The notes under the pieces are model-generated. The model searched no databases. It was given only the letters and a program-made list of their open reading frames with translations, and was not told the origin of the DNA. Of a stretch of DNA of 14,534 bases, positions 1 through 7,571 are shown piece after piece. Position 1 is the first letter of the stretch, and every line of letters starts with the position of its first letter. Both the position numbers and the translations under genes were made by a program. The stretch is from DATJBC01 sp035515515. GTDB taxonomy: Bacteria > Actinomycetota > Acidimicrobiia > Acidimicrobiales > UBA8190. Location: NCBI GenBank assembly GCA_035515515.1, contig DATJBC010000070.1:1-14534 (forward strand). Direction: 5' to 3'.

Positions 1-1
1 G

Positions 2-1453
2 TCGGCGAGCATGGTGGCCACCCGCACCCTCCAGCACCTGCAGCCGTGGCAGGACCAGTTCGTGATCTCGGGCGTCGTCTGCCTGGTCGTCGTGGCCGTC
101 GCCTTCTTCGGGTTGCGTGAGCTCTCCCCGCAGCTACGGGACCAGCTCATGGTGTCGGAGGACGAGCGTGCCCTGGTGGAGGCCCGGGCGCGGGGCATCG
201 ACGTCGACAAGGCGACCGCCCACCCCCTCCGGTCCATGTTGCGGCCGGACCTGGTGGCGTCGTCGCTGGGCATCTCGCTGTTCCTGCTCATCTACTTCGC
301 CTCGGTGAGCGTGCTCACCCTGTACTGGGTGGTGATCTTCAACCGCACCACCGCCGACGCCAACGGCATCAACACCTGGTACTGGGCGGTCGATGCCGTG
401 ATGCTGGTGCTCGTCGGCATGCTGAGCGACCGGCTGCGGGTGCGCAAGCCGTTCATGCTCGTCGGGTCGCTGGCAGCGTTCGCCGTGACGCTCGGGATGA
501 TCGTGCAGGTGAGCCACCCCCACACCGGCTACTACGACAACGTCACCGTCGCCGTGCTCCTCGGGCTGGCGATCGGCTGCGCCTACACGCCGTGGATGGC
601 GAGCTACACCGAGCAGGTGGAGGCACACAACCCGGCGCTGTCGGCCACCGGGCTGGCGGTGTGGGGCTGGATCCTGCGGATCGTCGTGGCGGGATCGTTC
701 ATCGTCCTGCCCATGGTGATCACGACGGCTTCGCCCCTGGTCGACAGCCAGGTGGCGGCCACGGCCCTCCAGACCCTGCAAGCCGCCCAGCCGTACGTGC
801 CCGCCGCCGGCAACACGCACCCGGCGGCCGCCCCGCCCCAGGTCATCGCGGCGCTCAGGTCCATGAAGCCCGCCGGTCCGGGCCAGGCGCTGGCCGCGCT
901 GCTCCAGAAGTACGGCACCTCCCACGACATCGTGGCCGCCATGGCGGCGGTGCCGCCCTCCCTGAAGCTGCAGGTCGAAGGCCTGTTGGCGTTCTCCCCC
1001 CTGGCGACCACGATCCAGAACGGCGGCTCGGTCACCGCCGCGCAGATCAAGACCGTGTCGGCCAGCTCGCCCCAGCTGGCCCGGCTGCTGCGGGACGAGC
1101 CGGGTGTGCTCCGGGCCCAGAAGTCCGCTCCCGGTGAATGGAAGCGGTGGTGGTGGGTGTGCGCGCTGGGCCAGCTCGTCTTCGCCGGCCTCGTCTTCTT
1201 CATGCGAGGCCGCTGGAGCCCACGGGCGGCCAAGCGCGACTTCGACGAGCACGAGCGCCTGGTGGAAGCCGAGCTGGCGCGCCTGCACGAGCCGGCGGCG
1301 GACGGCGTGGTGTGGTACCCGGCCCTGATGCCCACCGGGACGGAGTACGCGGTGCCGGTTCCCGCGCCCACGGGCGCCGGCGAGGGCACCCTGTGGGTCC
1401 CTCCTCCCCCTGCCCCGCGGCCCACGGTCGGCGGGCGCCTCTCGTCCTCGTGA
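2..1453 (+). CDS. MFS transporter, C-terminal part (5' end outside window)
   Basis: This is the C-terminal half of a major facilitator superfamily transporter in the cytoplasmic membrane. The reading frame is open to the left edge and the first visible helix behaves like TM6, so the ATG at 11 is unlikely to be the start. Counting from that ATG, hydrophobic segments lie near residues 17-36, 82-110, 122-141, 146-166, 176-196, 213-236 and 379-397. They are consistent with TM6 to TM12, with the long central cytoplasmic loop at about 37-78. A basic DRLRVRKP loop between the presumed TM8 and TM9 resembles the MFS motif-A loop. Unusually, about 140 Ala/Pro-rich residues (237-378) separate the last two helices and should lie outside the cell. 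The tail is proline-rich. The gene ends 10 bases before an acyl-CoA synthetase, so a carboxylic or fatty acid substrate is possible; this is inference only. Confidence 0.85.
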   Translation, partial: SASMVATRTLQHLQPWQDQFVISGVVCLVVVAVAFFGLRELSPQLRDQLMVSEDERALVEARARGIDVDKATAHPLRSMLRPDLVASSLGISLFLLIYFASVSVLTLYWVVIFNRTTADANGINTWYWAVDAVMLVLVGMLSDRLRVRKPFMLVGSLAAFAVTLGMIVQVSHPHTGYYDNVTVAVLLGLAIGCAYTPWMASYTEQVEAHNPALSATGLAVWGWILRIVVAGSFIVLPMVITTASPLVDSQVAATALQTLQAAQPYVPAAGNTHPAAAPPQVIAALRSMKPAGPGQALAALLQKYGTSHDIVAAMAAVPPSLKLQVEGLLAFSPLATTIQNGGSVTAAQIKTVSASSPQLARLLRDEPGVLRAQKSAPGEWKRWWWVCALGQLVFAGLVFFMRGRWSPRAAKRDFDEHERLVEAELARLHEPAADGVVWYPALMPTGTEYAVPVPAPTGAGEGTLWVPPPPAPRPTVGGRLSSS

Positions 1454-1457
1454 GGAG
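1452..1457 (+). promoter_or_regulatory. Ribosome binding site of the acyl-CoA synthetase
   Basis: GAGGAG overlaps the TGA stop of the transporter (1451-1453) and lies 6 bases before the ATG at 1464. This spacing decides for the ATG at 1464 over the in-frame TTG at 1458. The overlap also suggests that translation of the two genes is coupled. Confidence 0.7.
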
Positions 1458-1463
1458 TTGATC

Positions 1464-3287
1464 ATGAACGGCACGCCTAGCGCGGTCTCGCCCGCGGCGA
1501 CGGTCATCGAGGCCTTCCGGGACAACGTGGTCGAGATCCCCAACCGTCCCGCGCTGCGGCGCAAAGGGGACTTCGGATGGGAGGTCCTCACCTGGGCCGA
1601 CTACGGCGCGGCGGTCGACGAGGTGGCGGCCGGCCTGGTCGAGCTCGGGATCGGGCAAGGGGAGCGGGCCGCCATCCTGTCGGGCAACCGGGTCGAATGG
1701 CATCTGGCCGACATCGGGGCGATGACGGCGGGGGTCATCACGGTCCCGGTCTACCCCACGAGCTCGGCCGAGCAGATCGGGTACATCCTCGGCCACTCCG
1801 GAGCGCGCGTGTGCTTCGTCGAGGACGAGGAACAGCTGGCCAAGGTGCTCGAGGTCCGCGACGACCTCGCCAAGCTCGACAAGGTGGTGCTCTTCGAGGA
1901 CGGCGCCTGGCTCGACGATCCGTTCGTCGTCGACATCACCTCACTGCGGGCGATCGGGGCGGCTCGTCTCCGTCGCCAGCCTGGCGCGGCGGTCGAGCGG
2001 GCCCTGTCCGTCCTCCCCGAGCACGTCGCCACGATCGTCTACACCAGCGGGACCACGGGCCCGCCCAAGGGGGCGATGCTCAGCCACGCCAACATCTTGG
2101 CGGCCATCCGCAGCGCGGCGTCGGTGCTCGACCTGGCCCAGGGGGAGCGCTTCCTCTCGTTCCTGCCGCTCAGCCATGTGGCCGAGCGAGGCATGAGCGA
2201 GCTCGCACCCATCACCATCGGCGGGGAGACCTGGTTCGCCCGGAGCCTGACGAGCGTGGCCGACGACCTCCTCGCCTGTCGGCCCACGGTGTTCTTCGCC
2301 GTGCCCCGCGTGTGGGAGAAGCTGCAGGGCGCCGTGCTCGATCGGATCGGGCAGGAGCCGTGGTTGGTGCATCGTGTCGCCGACCGCTACGTGGAGACGG
2401 GCGAGCGCGTCGAGGCCGGCCCTGCCGGGGACCGGCGGTCGGAGCGCGAGAGGCTCGTCCACGGGGTGCTCGACCGGACGCTCGGACAGAGGATCCGGCG
2501 CGGGATCGGCCTCGACCAGGCCCACATCCTCATCACGGCGGCGGCCCCCATCGACCCCGCCCTCGTCGGATGGCTGCACGCCATCGGGCTCCCCGTCGTG
2601 GAGCTCTACGGGCAGACCGAGGTGTGCGGTCCCACCACCTGCAACCCCCCCGAGGACAACCGCGTCGGGACGGTGGGCCGGCCCCTGCCCGGCGTGAGCG
2701 TCCGGCTGGCAGACGACGGGGAGATCCTCGTGAAGGGCGGCAACGTGTGCCTGGGCTACTTCAACGACGACGAGGCGACCGCCGAGCTGTTCGACCCCGA
2801 GGGCTGGATGCGCTCGGGAGACCTCGGTGTCTTCGACGACGACGGCTACCTGCGACTCACCGGGCGCAAGAAGGACCTCATCATCACCGCCGCCGGTCAG
2901 AACATCGCCCCTCAGGAGCTGGAGATGGAGCTCAAGAGCCACCCCCTCGTCTCCGAGGCAGTCGTCATCGGTGAGGGGCGACGCTACCTGACGGCGCTCA
3001 TCGCGCTCGATGCACAGGCGCTCGAGGAATGGGCCCGCCAGCGCAACAAGGTGACCGACTACGAGGCGCTCACCACCGACCCTGATCTGCGCGAGGAGAT
3101 CGACGCAGTCGTCGAGGCGGTGAACGGCCGGCACGCCCGGGTGGAAGCCATCCGCAAGCACCGGATCCTCGCCCGTGAGCTCACGGTTGCGGCCGGTGAG
3201 CTCACGCCGACGCTCAAGATCAGGCGGGCGGTCATCTGCGAGGCGAACCGTGCCCTGATCGACGACATGTACGCCCAGGAGGTGTGA
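1464..3287 (+). CDS. Long-chain fatty acyl-CoA synthetase (AMP-forming, FadD15-like)
   Basis: A 607-residue member of the ANL adenylating superfamily, the usual size for long-chain acyl-CoA synthetases. These activate a fatty acid with ATP to an acyl-adenylate and transfer it to CoA. The phosphate-binding loop YTSGTTGPPKG is at residues 193-203, the A5-type YGQTE at 382-386, and the SGDLG aspartate at about 453. The hinge GRKKDLI follows, and the conserved catalytic lysine is in LTPTLKIRR (K585) close to the C-terminus. All key motifs are intact. The start is the ATG at 1464, set by a GAGGAG 6 bases upstream. It probably shares an operon with the preceding MFS transporter, which suggests uptake followed by activation of an acid. 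Chain-length preference cannot be read from the sequence. The presence of YGQTE and overall length favour the long-chain FadD15/FAA type over short-chain synthetases. Confidence 0.92.
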   Translation: MNGTPSAVSPAATVIEAFRDNVVEIPNRPALRRKGDFGWEVLTWADYGAAVDEVAAGLVELGIGQGERAAILSGNRVEWHLADIGAMTAGVITVPVYPTSSAEQIGYILGHSGARVCFVEDEEQLAKVLEVRDDLAKLDKVVLFEDGAWLDDPFVVDITSLRAIGAARLRRQPGAAVERALSVLPEHVATIVYTSGTTGPPKGAMLSHANILAAIRSAASVLDLAQGERFLSFLPLSHVAERGMSELAPITIGGETWFARSLTSVADDLLACRPTVFFAVPRVWEKLQGAVLDRIGQEPWLVHRVADRYVETGERVEAGPAGDRRSERERLVHGVLDRTLGQRIRRGIGLDQAHILITAAAPIDPALVGWLHAIGLPVVELYGQTEVCGPTTCNPPEDNRVGTVGRPLPGVSVRLADDGEILVKGGNVCLGYFNDDEATAELFDPEGWMRSGDLGVFDDDGYLRLTGRKKDLIITAAGQNIAPQELEMELKSHPLVSEAVVIGEGRRYLTALIALDAQALEEWARQRNKVTDYEALTTDPDLREEIDAVVEAVNGRHARVEAIRKHRILARELTVAAGELTPTLKIRRAVICEANRALIDDMYAQEV

Positions 3288-3338
3288 CGCTCACCGCGGT
3301 CGAAACGCGAGTTGCCCGAACCGCCTGCGACGGCCAGG

Positions 3339-4778
3339 ATGGCCGTCGTGCTCGAGTTGTCGCAGCTACGTGAGGTCGACGTCCCGCCCCTCGATGCCGG
3401 CCGGTTGCGCTCGTTGATCGGGCAGGAGCGGTACGACCGCCTCGTGACAGCAGCCCAGCGGACGCGCGCCTATCTCCAGGGCGGCACGGTCTGGAGCGTG
3501 AACTCGACCGCGGCGGGAGGAGGGGTGGCCGAGATGCTGCGCGTCCTGGTCGGCTACGCCCGCGGACTGGGCCTCTCGGCGCGCTGGCTGGTGATGTCGG
3601 CAGAAGCCCCGTTCTTCTCGGTCACCAAGCGCCTGCACAACCGCCTCCACGGCGCGCCCGGAGACGACGGCCCTCTGGGCGCCGCCGAGGCGTTGGTGTA
3701 CGAGTCCGTCACGGCAGCCAACGCCGCCGCCATGTCCTCGCAGGTGCGAGCCGGCGACGTCGTCCTGCTGCACGACCCCCAGACCGCGGGGATGGTCGGC
3801 CCCCTCAAGGACGCGGGCGTCACCGTGCTGTGGCGATGCCACATCGGCTCCGACACGACGAACCGGTGGACCGAGGAGGCCTGGGGATTCCTCCGGCCCC
3901 ACCTGGTGGGATGCGACGGGTTCGTCTTCACGCGCCCGGCGTACGTCCCGGGATGGGTCGACGGCGAACGCGTCGCCATCATCCCCCCGTCGATCGACCC
4001 CTTCTCCCCCAAGAACCAGGATCTTCCGGCAGCGTCCTGTCGGAGCATCCTGGCCACCCTCGGTGTCGTCGACGGTCCCCGGGGCGCGGACGCCCGGTTC
4101 ACCCGCCGTGACGGCTCGGAGGGAGCGGTGACACGGCGGGCGGCGATGGTGGCCGACGGCCCCTTGGACGCCGACGCCCGGCTCGTCGTGCAGGTGTCGC
4201 GCTGGGACCGCCTCAAGGACATGCCCGGGGTGATGACGGGCTTCTCCGATGTCGTTGCCGGTCGGAGCGACGCGCAGCTGGCCCTGGTGGGCCCGGCGGT
4301 GGCCGACGTGGCGGACGATCCCGAGGGCGGCGACGTCCTGCGCCAGTGCGTCGACCTCTGGGACGGGTTGCCGCCGTCTCGACGCCGCCGGATCCGCTTG
4401 ATCACCCTTCCCATGGACGACATCGACGAGAACGCCGCCATGGTCAACGCCCTCCAACGCCATGCCAGCCTGGTCGTGCAGAAGAGCCTGGCCGAGGGTT
4501 TCGGGCTCACCGTGGCCGAGGCGATGTGGAAGTCCAAGGCCGTGGTGGCCTCGGCGGTGGGGGGCATCGTGGACCAGGTGGCGCCCGGCACCGGTGTTCT
4601 CCTCGACGATCCGACGGACCTGCTCGCCTTCGGGGAGTCGCTGGTGACGCTCCTGGACCACCCCGAAGAGGTGGCGCAGATGGGTGGCAACGCCCGCCGC
4701 CACGTGGTGGACTGCTTCGTGGGCGACGAGCACCTCCTGCGATATAGCGAGCTCATCGAGCGGGTCCACAAGAGCTGA
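3339..4778 (+). CDS. treT: GT4 glycosyltransferase, trehalose synthase (TreT)-like
   Basis: A GT-B fold glycosyltransferase of family 4, about 479 residues, cytoplasmic. It resembles TreT, which joins NDP-glucose and glucose to trehalose. The N-terminal domain has the glycine-rich nucleotide-sugar loop VNSTAAGGGVAEML (about 54-67). The GT4 EX7E motif is E386/E394 in SLAEGFGLTVAEAMW, followed by a VGGIVDQV stretch typical of TreT. VQVSRWDRLKD opens the C-terminal domain, and a charged insert before it (RFTRRDGSEGAVTRR) also occurs in TreT-type proteins. The start is uncertain: the ATG at 3339 has only a weak AGG directly before it, and a TTG at 3312 would add nine residues without a visible ribosome site. 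It lies 51 bases after the acyl-CoA synthetase. Trehalose synthesis is the best guess from family resemblance; another glucosyl acceptor is possible. Confidence 0.82.
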   Translation: MAVVLELSQLREVDVPPLDAGRLRSLIGQERYDRLVTAAQRTRAYLQGGTVWSVNSTAAGGGVAEMLRVLVGYARGLGLSARWLVMSAEAPFFSVTKRLHNRLHGAPGDDGPLGAAEALVYESVTAANAAAMSSQVRAGDVVLLHDPQTAGMVGPLKDAGVTVLWRCHIGSDTTNRWTEEAWGFLRPHLVGCDGFVFTRPAYVPGWVDGERVAIIPPSIDPFSPKNQDLPAASCRSILATLGVVDGPRGADARFTRRDGSEGAVTRRAAMVADGPLDADARLVVQVSRWDRLKDMPGVMTGFSDVVAGRSDAQLALVGPAVADVADDPEGGDVLRQCVDLWDGLPPSRRRRIRLITLPMDDIDENAAMVNALQRHASLVVQKSLAEGFGLTVAEAMWKSKAVVASAVGGIVDQVAPGTGVLLDDPTDLLAFGESLVTLLDHPEEVAQMGGNARRHVVDCFVGDEHLLRYSELIERVHKS

Positions 4779-4856
4779 GGCGGCGGCCCCGCGCCCCGTC
4801 CGGCGCGTGAGCGGCCACGCCCGCGGCGGCCCCGCGTCCGCCTGGGAGGCTGTGCG

Positions 4857-5630
4857 ATGGTCGAGGACGTGGTGCCCGAGGCGCTGGGCCAGCGCGGGGC
4901 CCCCGTCCGCTTCGAGTGGGGCCCGACCGGGGCGGCGGCCGTGTCGGACCCCGAGGGCTGCCTCGTCGTCGTCGACGTCCTGTCGTTCACCACGGCCGTG
5001 AGCGTGGTGACGGGCCGGGGCACGGCGGTGTACCCCTACGCCATGGGGGACAGCGGGGCGCAGTCCTTCGCCGCCGCCCGCGGGGCCGAGCTCGCCGTCC
5101 GCCGGCGGGAGGCGACGTCCGAGCGCCCGTGGTCCCTGTCACCGGCGTCGCTGGCCCGGGCGCCACTCGTCCCCCGGCTGGTGCTTCCCTCTCCGAACGG
5201 ATCGGCCATTGCGGCCGCCGCCGCCGGCACGGTCGTGGCGGGTTGCCTGCGCAACGCCTCGGCCGTGGCCGCCTGGCTCCTCGAGCACGGCTACGGCGTG
5301 GCGGGGCGGCCCGTCGCCGTGGTGGCCGCGGGCGAGCGGTGGCCCGACGGGTCGTTGCGCCCGGCCCTCGAGGACGGGCTCGGGGCGGGCGCCGTCTTGC
5401 GCCGTCTCCGTGCCGCCGGCCTGTCGTTGTCGGCCGAGGCCGCCGTGGCGGCGGGCACGCTCGACCGCACGTCCGAGGTCGCCGCGGCCATCCGGGGATG
5501 CGCCACGGCGCTGGAGCTGGCGAGCGTGGGCTTCCCCGACGACGTCGAGCTGGCGCTGGGGCGCGACGTCGACGACCACGTCCCCGTGCTCGACGGCGAG
5601 GCCTTTCGCGCCGAGCCTGCCCGTCGATGA
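4857..5630 (+). CDS. comB: ComB-family 2-phosphosulfolactate phosphatase
   Basis: A 257-residue protein of the ComB family (2-phosphosulfolactate phosphatase), which dephosphorylates 2-phosphosulfolactate to sulfolactate in coenzyme M biosynthesis in methanogens. Recognisable blocks are the acidic strand VVVDVLSFTTAVSVV (about 37-51, D40), LPSPNGSAIAAAA (110-122), the GERWPDGSLRPALEDGLGAG region (159-178), and CATALELASVGFPDDVELA near the C-terminus (215-233). The ATG at 4857 has a good GGGAGG seven bases upstream. The rest of a coenzyme M pathway (ComA, ComC) is not in the window. In bacteria such lone ComB homologues are common and their real substrate is often unknown, so the family call is firm and the exact reaction is not. 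It is followed tail-to-tail by the amine oxidase gene. Confidence 0.82.
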   Translation: MVEDVVPEALGQRGAPVRFEWGPTGAAAVSDPEGCLVVVDVLSFTTAVSVVTGRGTAVYPYAMGDSGAQSFAAARGAELAVRRREATSERPWSLSPASLARAPLVPRLVLPSPNGSAIAAAAAGTVVAGCLRNASAVAAWLLEHGYGVAGRPVAVVAAGERWPDGSLRPALEDGLGAGAVLRRLRAAGLSLSAEAAVAAGTLDRTSEVAAAIRGCATALELASVGFPDDVELALGRDVDDHVPVLDGEAFRAEPARR

Positions 5631-5655
5631 CCGAAGATCGGGGCCGGGCCGCGCC

Positions 5656-7128
5656 TCAGGAGCCCCGGGGTGCCGGGCCGATGGCGGCCGCCACCCGCTG
5701 GCCCGACCGGACGGCGCTCTCCATGTAGCCGGCCAGGGTCTCGGTGTGCTCTCCGGCGAACCAGACGGGGCCGTGCGCCTGGCGGAGCAGGGGCCAGAAC
5801 CGGGTCAGCTGCCCCGGGGCGTACACGGCGTACCCGCCACGGGTGTAGGGCTCGTTGGCCCACGCCGTGGAGGTGGCGATGCCGGAGGTGTCGGCGGCCC
5901 CTTCGGGGTAGACGACGCCCAGCTGTTGCTGGAAGGACGCGATCCGGGGTCGATCGCCGAGGGCGGCCCCGCGCCGGGCGGCGTCGCCGGTGACGAACTG
6001 GGTCAGGACGCCGGGGCTGAGGGGGCTGCCGGGAACCGAGTCGGTGGCGTCCCAGGCGACCCCGAAGGGCAGATCGGTGATGGTGAAGCCGGACAGCCCT
6101 TCAGCCAGCCAGAATCGCTTCGTGAACTGGGTCGAGACCTTGAGGGCGTGCCCGAGGTCGAGCTCGGCGATCATGTCCCGGACCCCGGCCGAGAGCGGGG
6201 GGTCGAAGGCGACGGCGCGGAGCACCGGCGGGGGGACGGCGAGCACGAGCCGGGCGGCGTCGACCGTGCTGGCCGCACCCGGCTCCGAGCCGATGTGGAC
6301 CCGCACGCCCCACGGCTCCTGCTCGACCTTCGTCACCGGCGACGACCGCCGGACGGCCGCCCCCAGGTCCTTCGCCATGGCCTCGGGCAGGGCGCTGTTG
6401 CCCGCCGCGATCCGCATGGTCTCCACGCCGGACTCCGGCAAGTCCTGGTCGACCACGGACTGCTGCATCACGAAGAGCAGGGACACCTGGTCGAGCTCGG
6501 CGTTGTAGTTGCCGCGGTAGTCCGACTGGACGAGCAGCATGGCATTGGGGTCGAGCGCCTGCGTGGCTGCGAAGTCGGCCAGGCTCTTGTCGTCCCATTC
6601 CTGTGCCTTGGCGGCGCGCTCGGGGTGCGCCGGGTCGAGGTCGCCGGCCATCGTGATCAAGCCGTTGCTGAAGGCGAGGTATCCCGACAGGGCGCCGGGG
6701 TCGGTGTTGGCGACGGCAGTAAGGACCGCGCGCTGTCCGGCACGGTAGAAGGCGGCGGAGTCGAGCTTGTCGGCGGGCCGATGGGCGAGTGAAAGCCCAT
6801 AGCGGCGGGCCAACGCCTGGATGTGGTCGTGGTTGTCGTCGATCGACTCGCCGCCGGCCTCGACGTGGAGACCGTCGGTGAACGGGGCGTGCACGGTGTG
6901 GACCCGGCCGCCGACCCGGTCTCGGGCCTCGAGGACGACGACGTCCCAGTGGGCGTCGCGGAGGGCGACGGCCGCCGAGAGCCCGGCCAGCCCGCCGCCG
7001 ACGATGGCGACGCGGCGCTTGGCGGCGGCGTCGGGGCGGGCCTGGGTGCTGCAGTTCGACAGTGCCATGGTCGTTGCCGCCAGGCCGGTGGCGAGCAGCC
7101 GGCGTCTCGTCAGTTCGAATGTAGCCAC
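5656..7128 (-). CDS. Tat-exported flavin monoamine oxidase family protein
   Basis: A 490-residue FAD-dependent amine oxidase (MAO/polyamine oxidase type) that should oxidise an amine outside the cytoplasm. The GTG at 7128 is chosen because it puts a short twin-arginine signal at the N-terminus: TRRRLLATG with R8-R9, then a hydrophobic stretch. GGAG lies four bases upstream of it. An open frame continues upstream to 7449 but has no family similarity. The dinucleotide-binding motif VAIVGGGLAGLSAA is at 40-53, the ribose-binding acid is E67, and the amine-oxidase GGR is at 73-75. The C-terminal FAD-binding segment reads WFAGEHTETLAGYMESAVRSG. A cysteine at 26 follows L-S-N, a poor lipobox because of the Asn, so lipoprotein anchoring is uncertain. 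The substrate cannot be told. It is transcribed against ComB and divergently from the small basic protein. Confidence 0.88.
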   Translation of the reverse strand: MATFELTRRRLLATGLAATTMALSNCSTQARPDAAAKRRVAIVGGGLAGLSAAVALRDAHWDVVVLEARDRVGGRVHTVHAPFTDGLHVEAGGESIDDNHDHIQALARRYGLSLAHRPADKLDSAAFYRAGQRAVLTAVANTDPGALSGYLAFSNGLITMAGDLDPAHPERAAKAQEWDDKSLADFAATQALDPNAMLLVQSDYRGNYNAELDQVSLLFVMQQSVVDQDLPESGVETMRIAAGNSALPEAMAKDLGAAVRRSSPVTKVEQEPWGVRVHIGSEPGAASTVDAARLVLAVPPPVLRAVAFDPPLSAGVRDMIAELDLGHALKVSTQFTKRFWLAEGLSGFTITDLPFGVAWDATDSVPGSPLSPGVLTQFVTGDAARRGAALGDRPRIASFQQQLGVVYPEGAADTSGIATSTAWANEPYTRGGYAVYAPGQLTRFWPLLRQAHGPVWFAGEHTETLAGYMESAVRSGQRVAAAIGPAPRGS

Positions 7129-7268
7129 GCGACTCCGCCTGCGGTTGCCAACGTCGGGCCCCCATATCGATGGTGCGTCGGATCGCCCCACCTGAAGGGC
7201 GATGGTGGGCAGGAGGCGCATGGTACTGGGTCGCGGCTCCTCCACCAGGGGCTCCCCGGCGGCGGGCG

Positions 7269-7274
7269 TACACT
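7269..7274 (+). promoter_or_regulatory. Possible -10 box (TACACT) upstream of the small basic protein
   Basis: TACACT fits the actinobacterial TANNNT -10 consensus. Six bases further on, at 7281, is a GTG, the spacing at which transcription would begin on the start codon. I see no matching -35 hexamer. If real, it would drive the 57-codon gene with a leader of about 92 bases. Confidence 0.3.
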
Positions 7275-7372
7275 TCGTGCGTGCCGGCCACGAGACATGG
7301 AGCTCCGGCGCGGTCACCTCTACCGGCGTCGTGATCAGCCTCTGAGACTCCCACCACCGAGAGGAGCCACGA

Positions 7373-7546
7373 ATGCCCCGACGCAAGAGCCTGCGGAGCC
7401 AGCTGTACCGGGCGGCCAGGGATCTCGGCAACGTCGAGGCGGCGTCCAAGGGTCCGGCGAGCTACGGGCGGCGCGTCGTGCGCCGCAAGGTCTACGCCAA
7501 GACCAACGGTCTGCTGGGAAAGGCGCTCCGCGGCCTGTTCCGATGA
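7373..7546 (+). CDS. Small conserved basic protein, 57 aa
   Basis: A 57-residue, strongly basic protein that begins MPRRKSLRSQLYRAARDLGN and ends LLGKALRGLFR. An AGGAG with six bases of spacing precedes the ATG at 7373, which is better than most ribosome sites in this window. The composition (many Arg and Lys, several Tyr, an even hydrophobic pattern) and the SQLYRAARDLGNVEAA block match my memory of a small uncharacterised protein found across actinobacteria; I could not check this by search. No signal peptide or membrane helix is visible, so a cytoplasmic, perhaps nucleic-acid or ribosome-associated role is possible, but I do not assign a function. It lies between two minus-strand genes and stops 25 bases before the convergent Ig-like protein gene. 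Confidence 0.78.
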   Translation: MPRRKSLRSQLYRAARDLGNVEAASKGPASYGRRVVRRKVYAKTNGLLGKALRGLFR

Positions 7547-7551
7547 TGCCG

Positions 7552-7568
7552 CCGCCGGCCGTCGGCGG
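7552..7568. terminator. Possible bidirectional terminator hairpin
   Basis: CCGCCG (7552-7557) pairs with CGGCGG (7563-7568) around a five-base loop, giving a perfect six-pair GC stem. It fills the 25-base gap between two convergent stops (7546 and 7572). There is no T-run on either side, so if it terminates it does so as the U-less hairpins often proposed in actinobacteria. Confidence 0.35.
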
Positions 7569-7571
7569 ATC

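Noticed and set aside
5639..5667. CGGGGC/GCCCCG inverted repeat between ComB and the amine oxidase as a terminator
   Set aside because: The 17-base loop is too long for the six-pair stem, part of it lies inside the amine oxidase coding sequence, and no T-run follows.
7220..7345. 41-codon plus-strand frame starting ATGGTACTGG in the gap before the small basic protein
   Set aside because: No ribosome site, no conserved-looking sequence, and it overlaps the more plausible -10 box.
7129..7449. 107-codon N-terminal extension of the amine oxidase
   Set aside because: It would bury the Tat signal inside the protein and run antisense through the ribosome site and start of the 57-aa gene.
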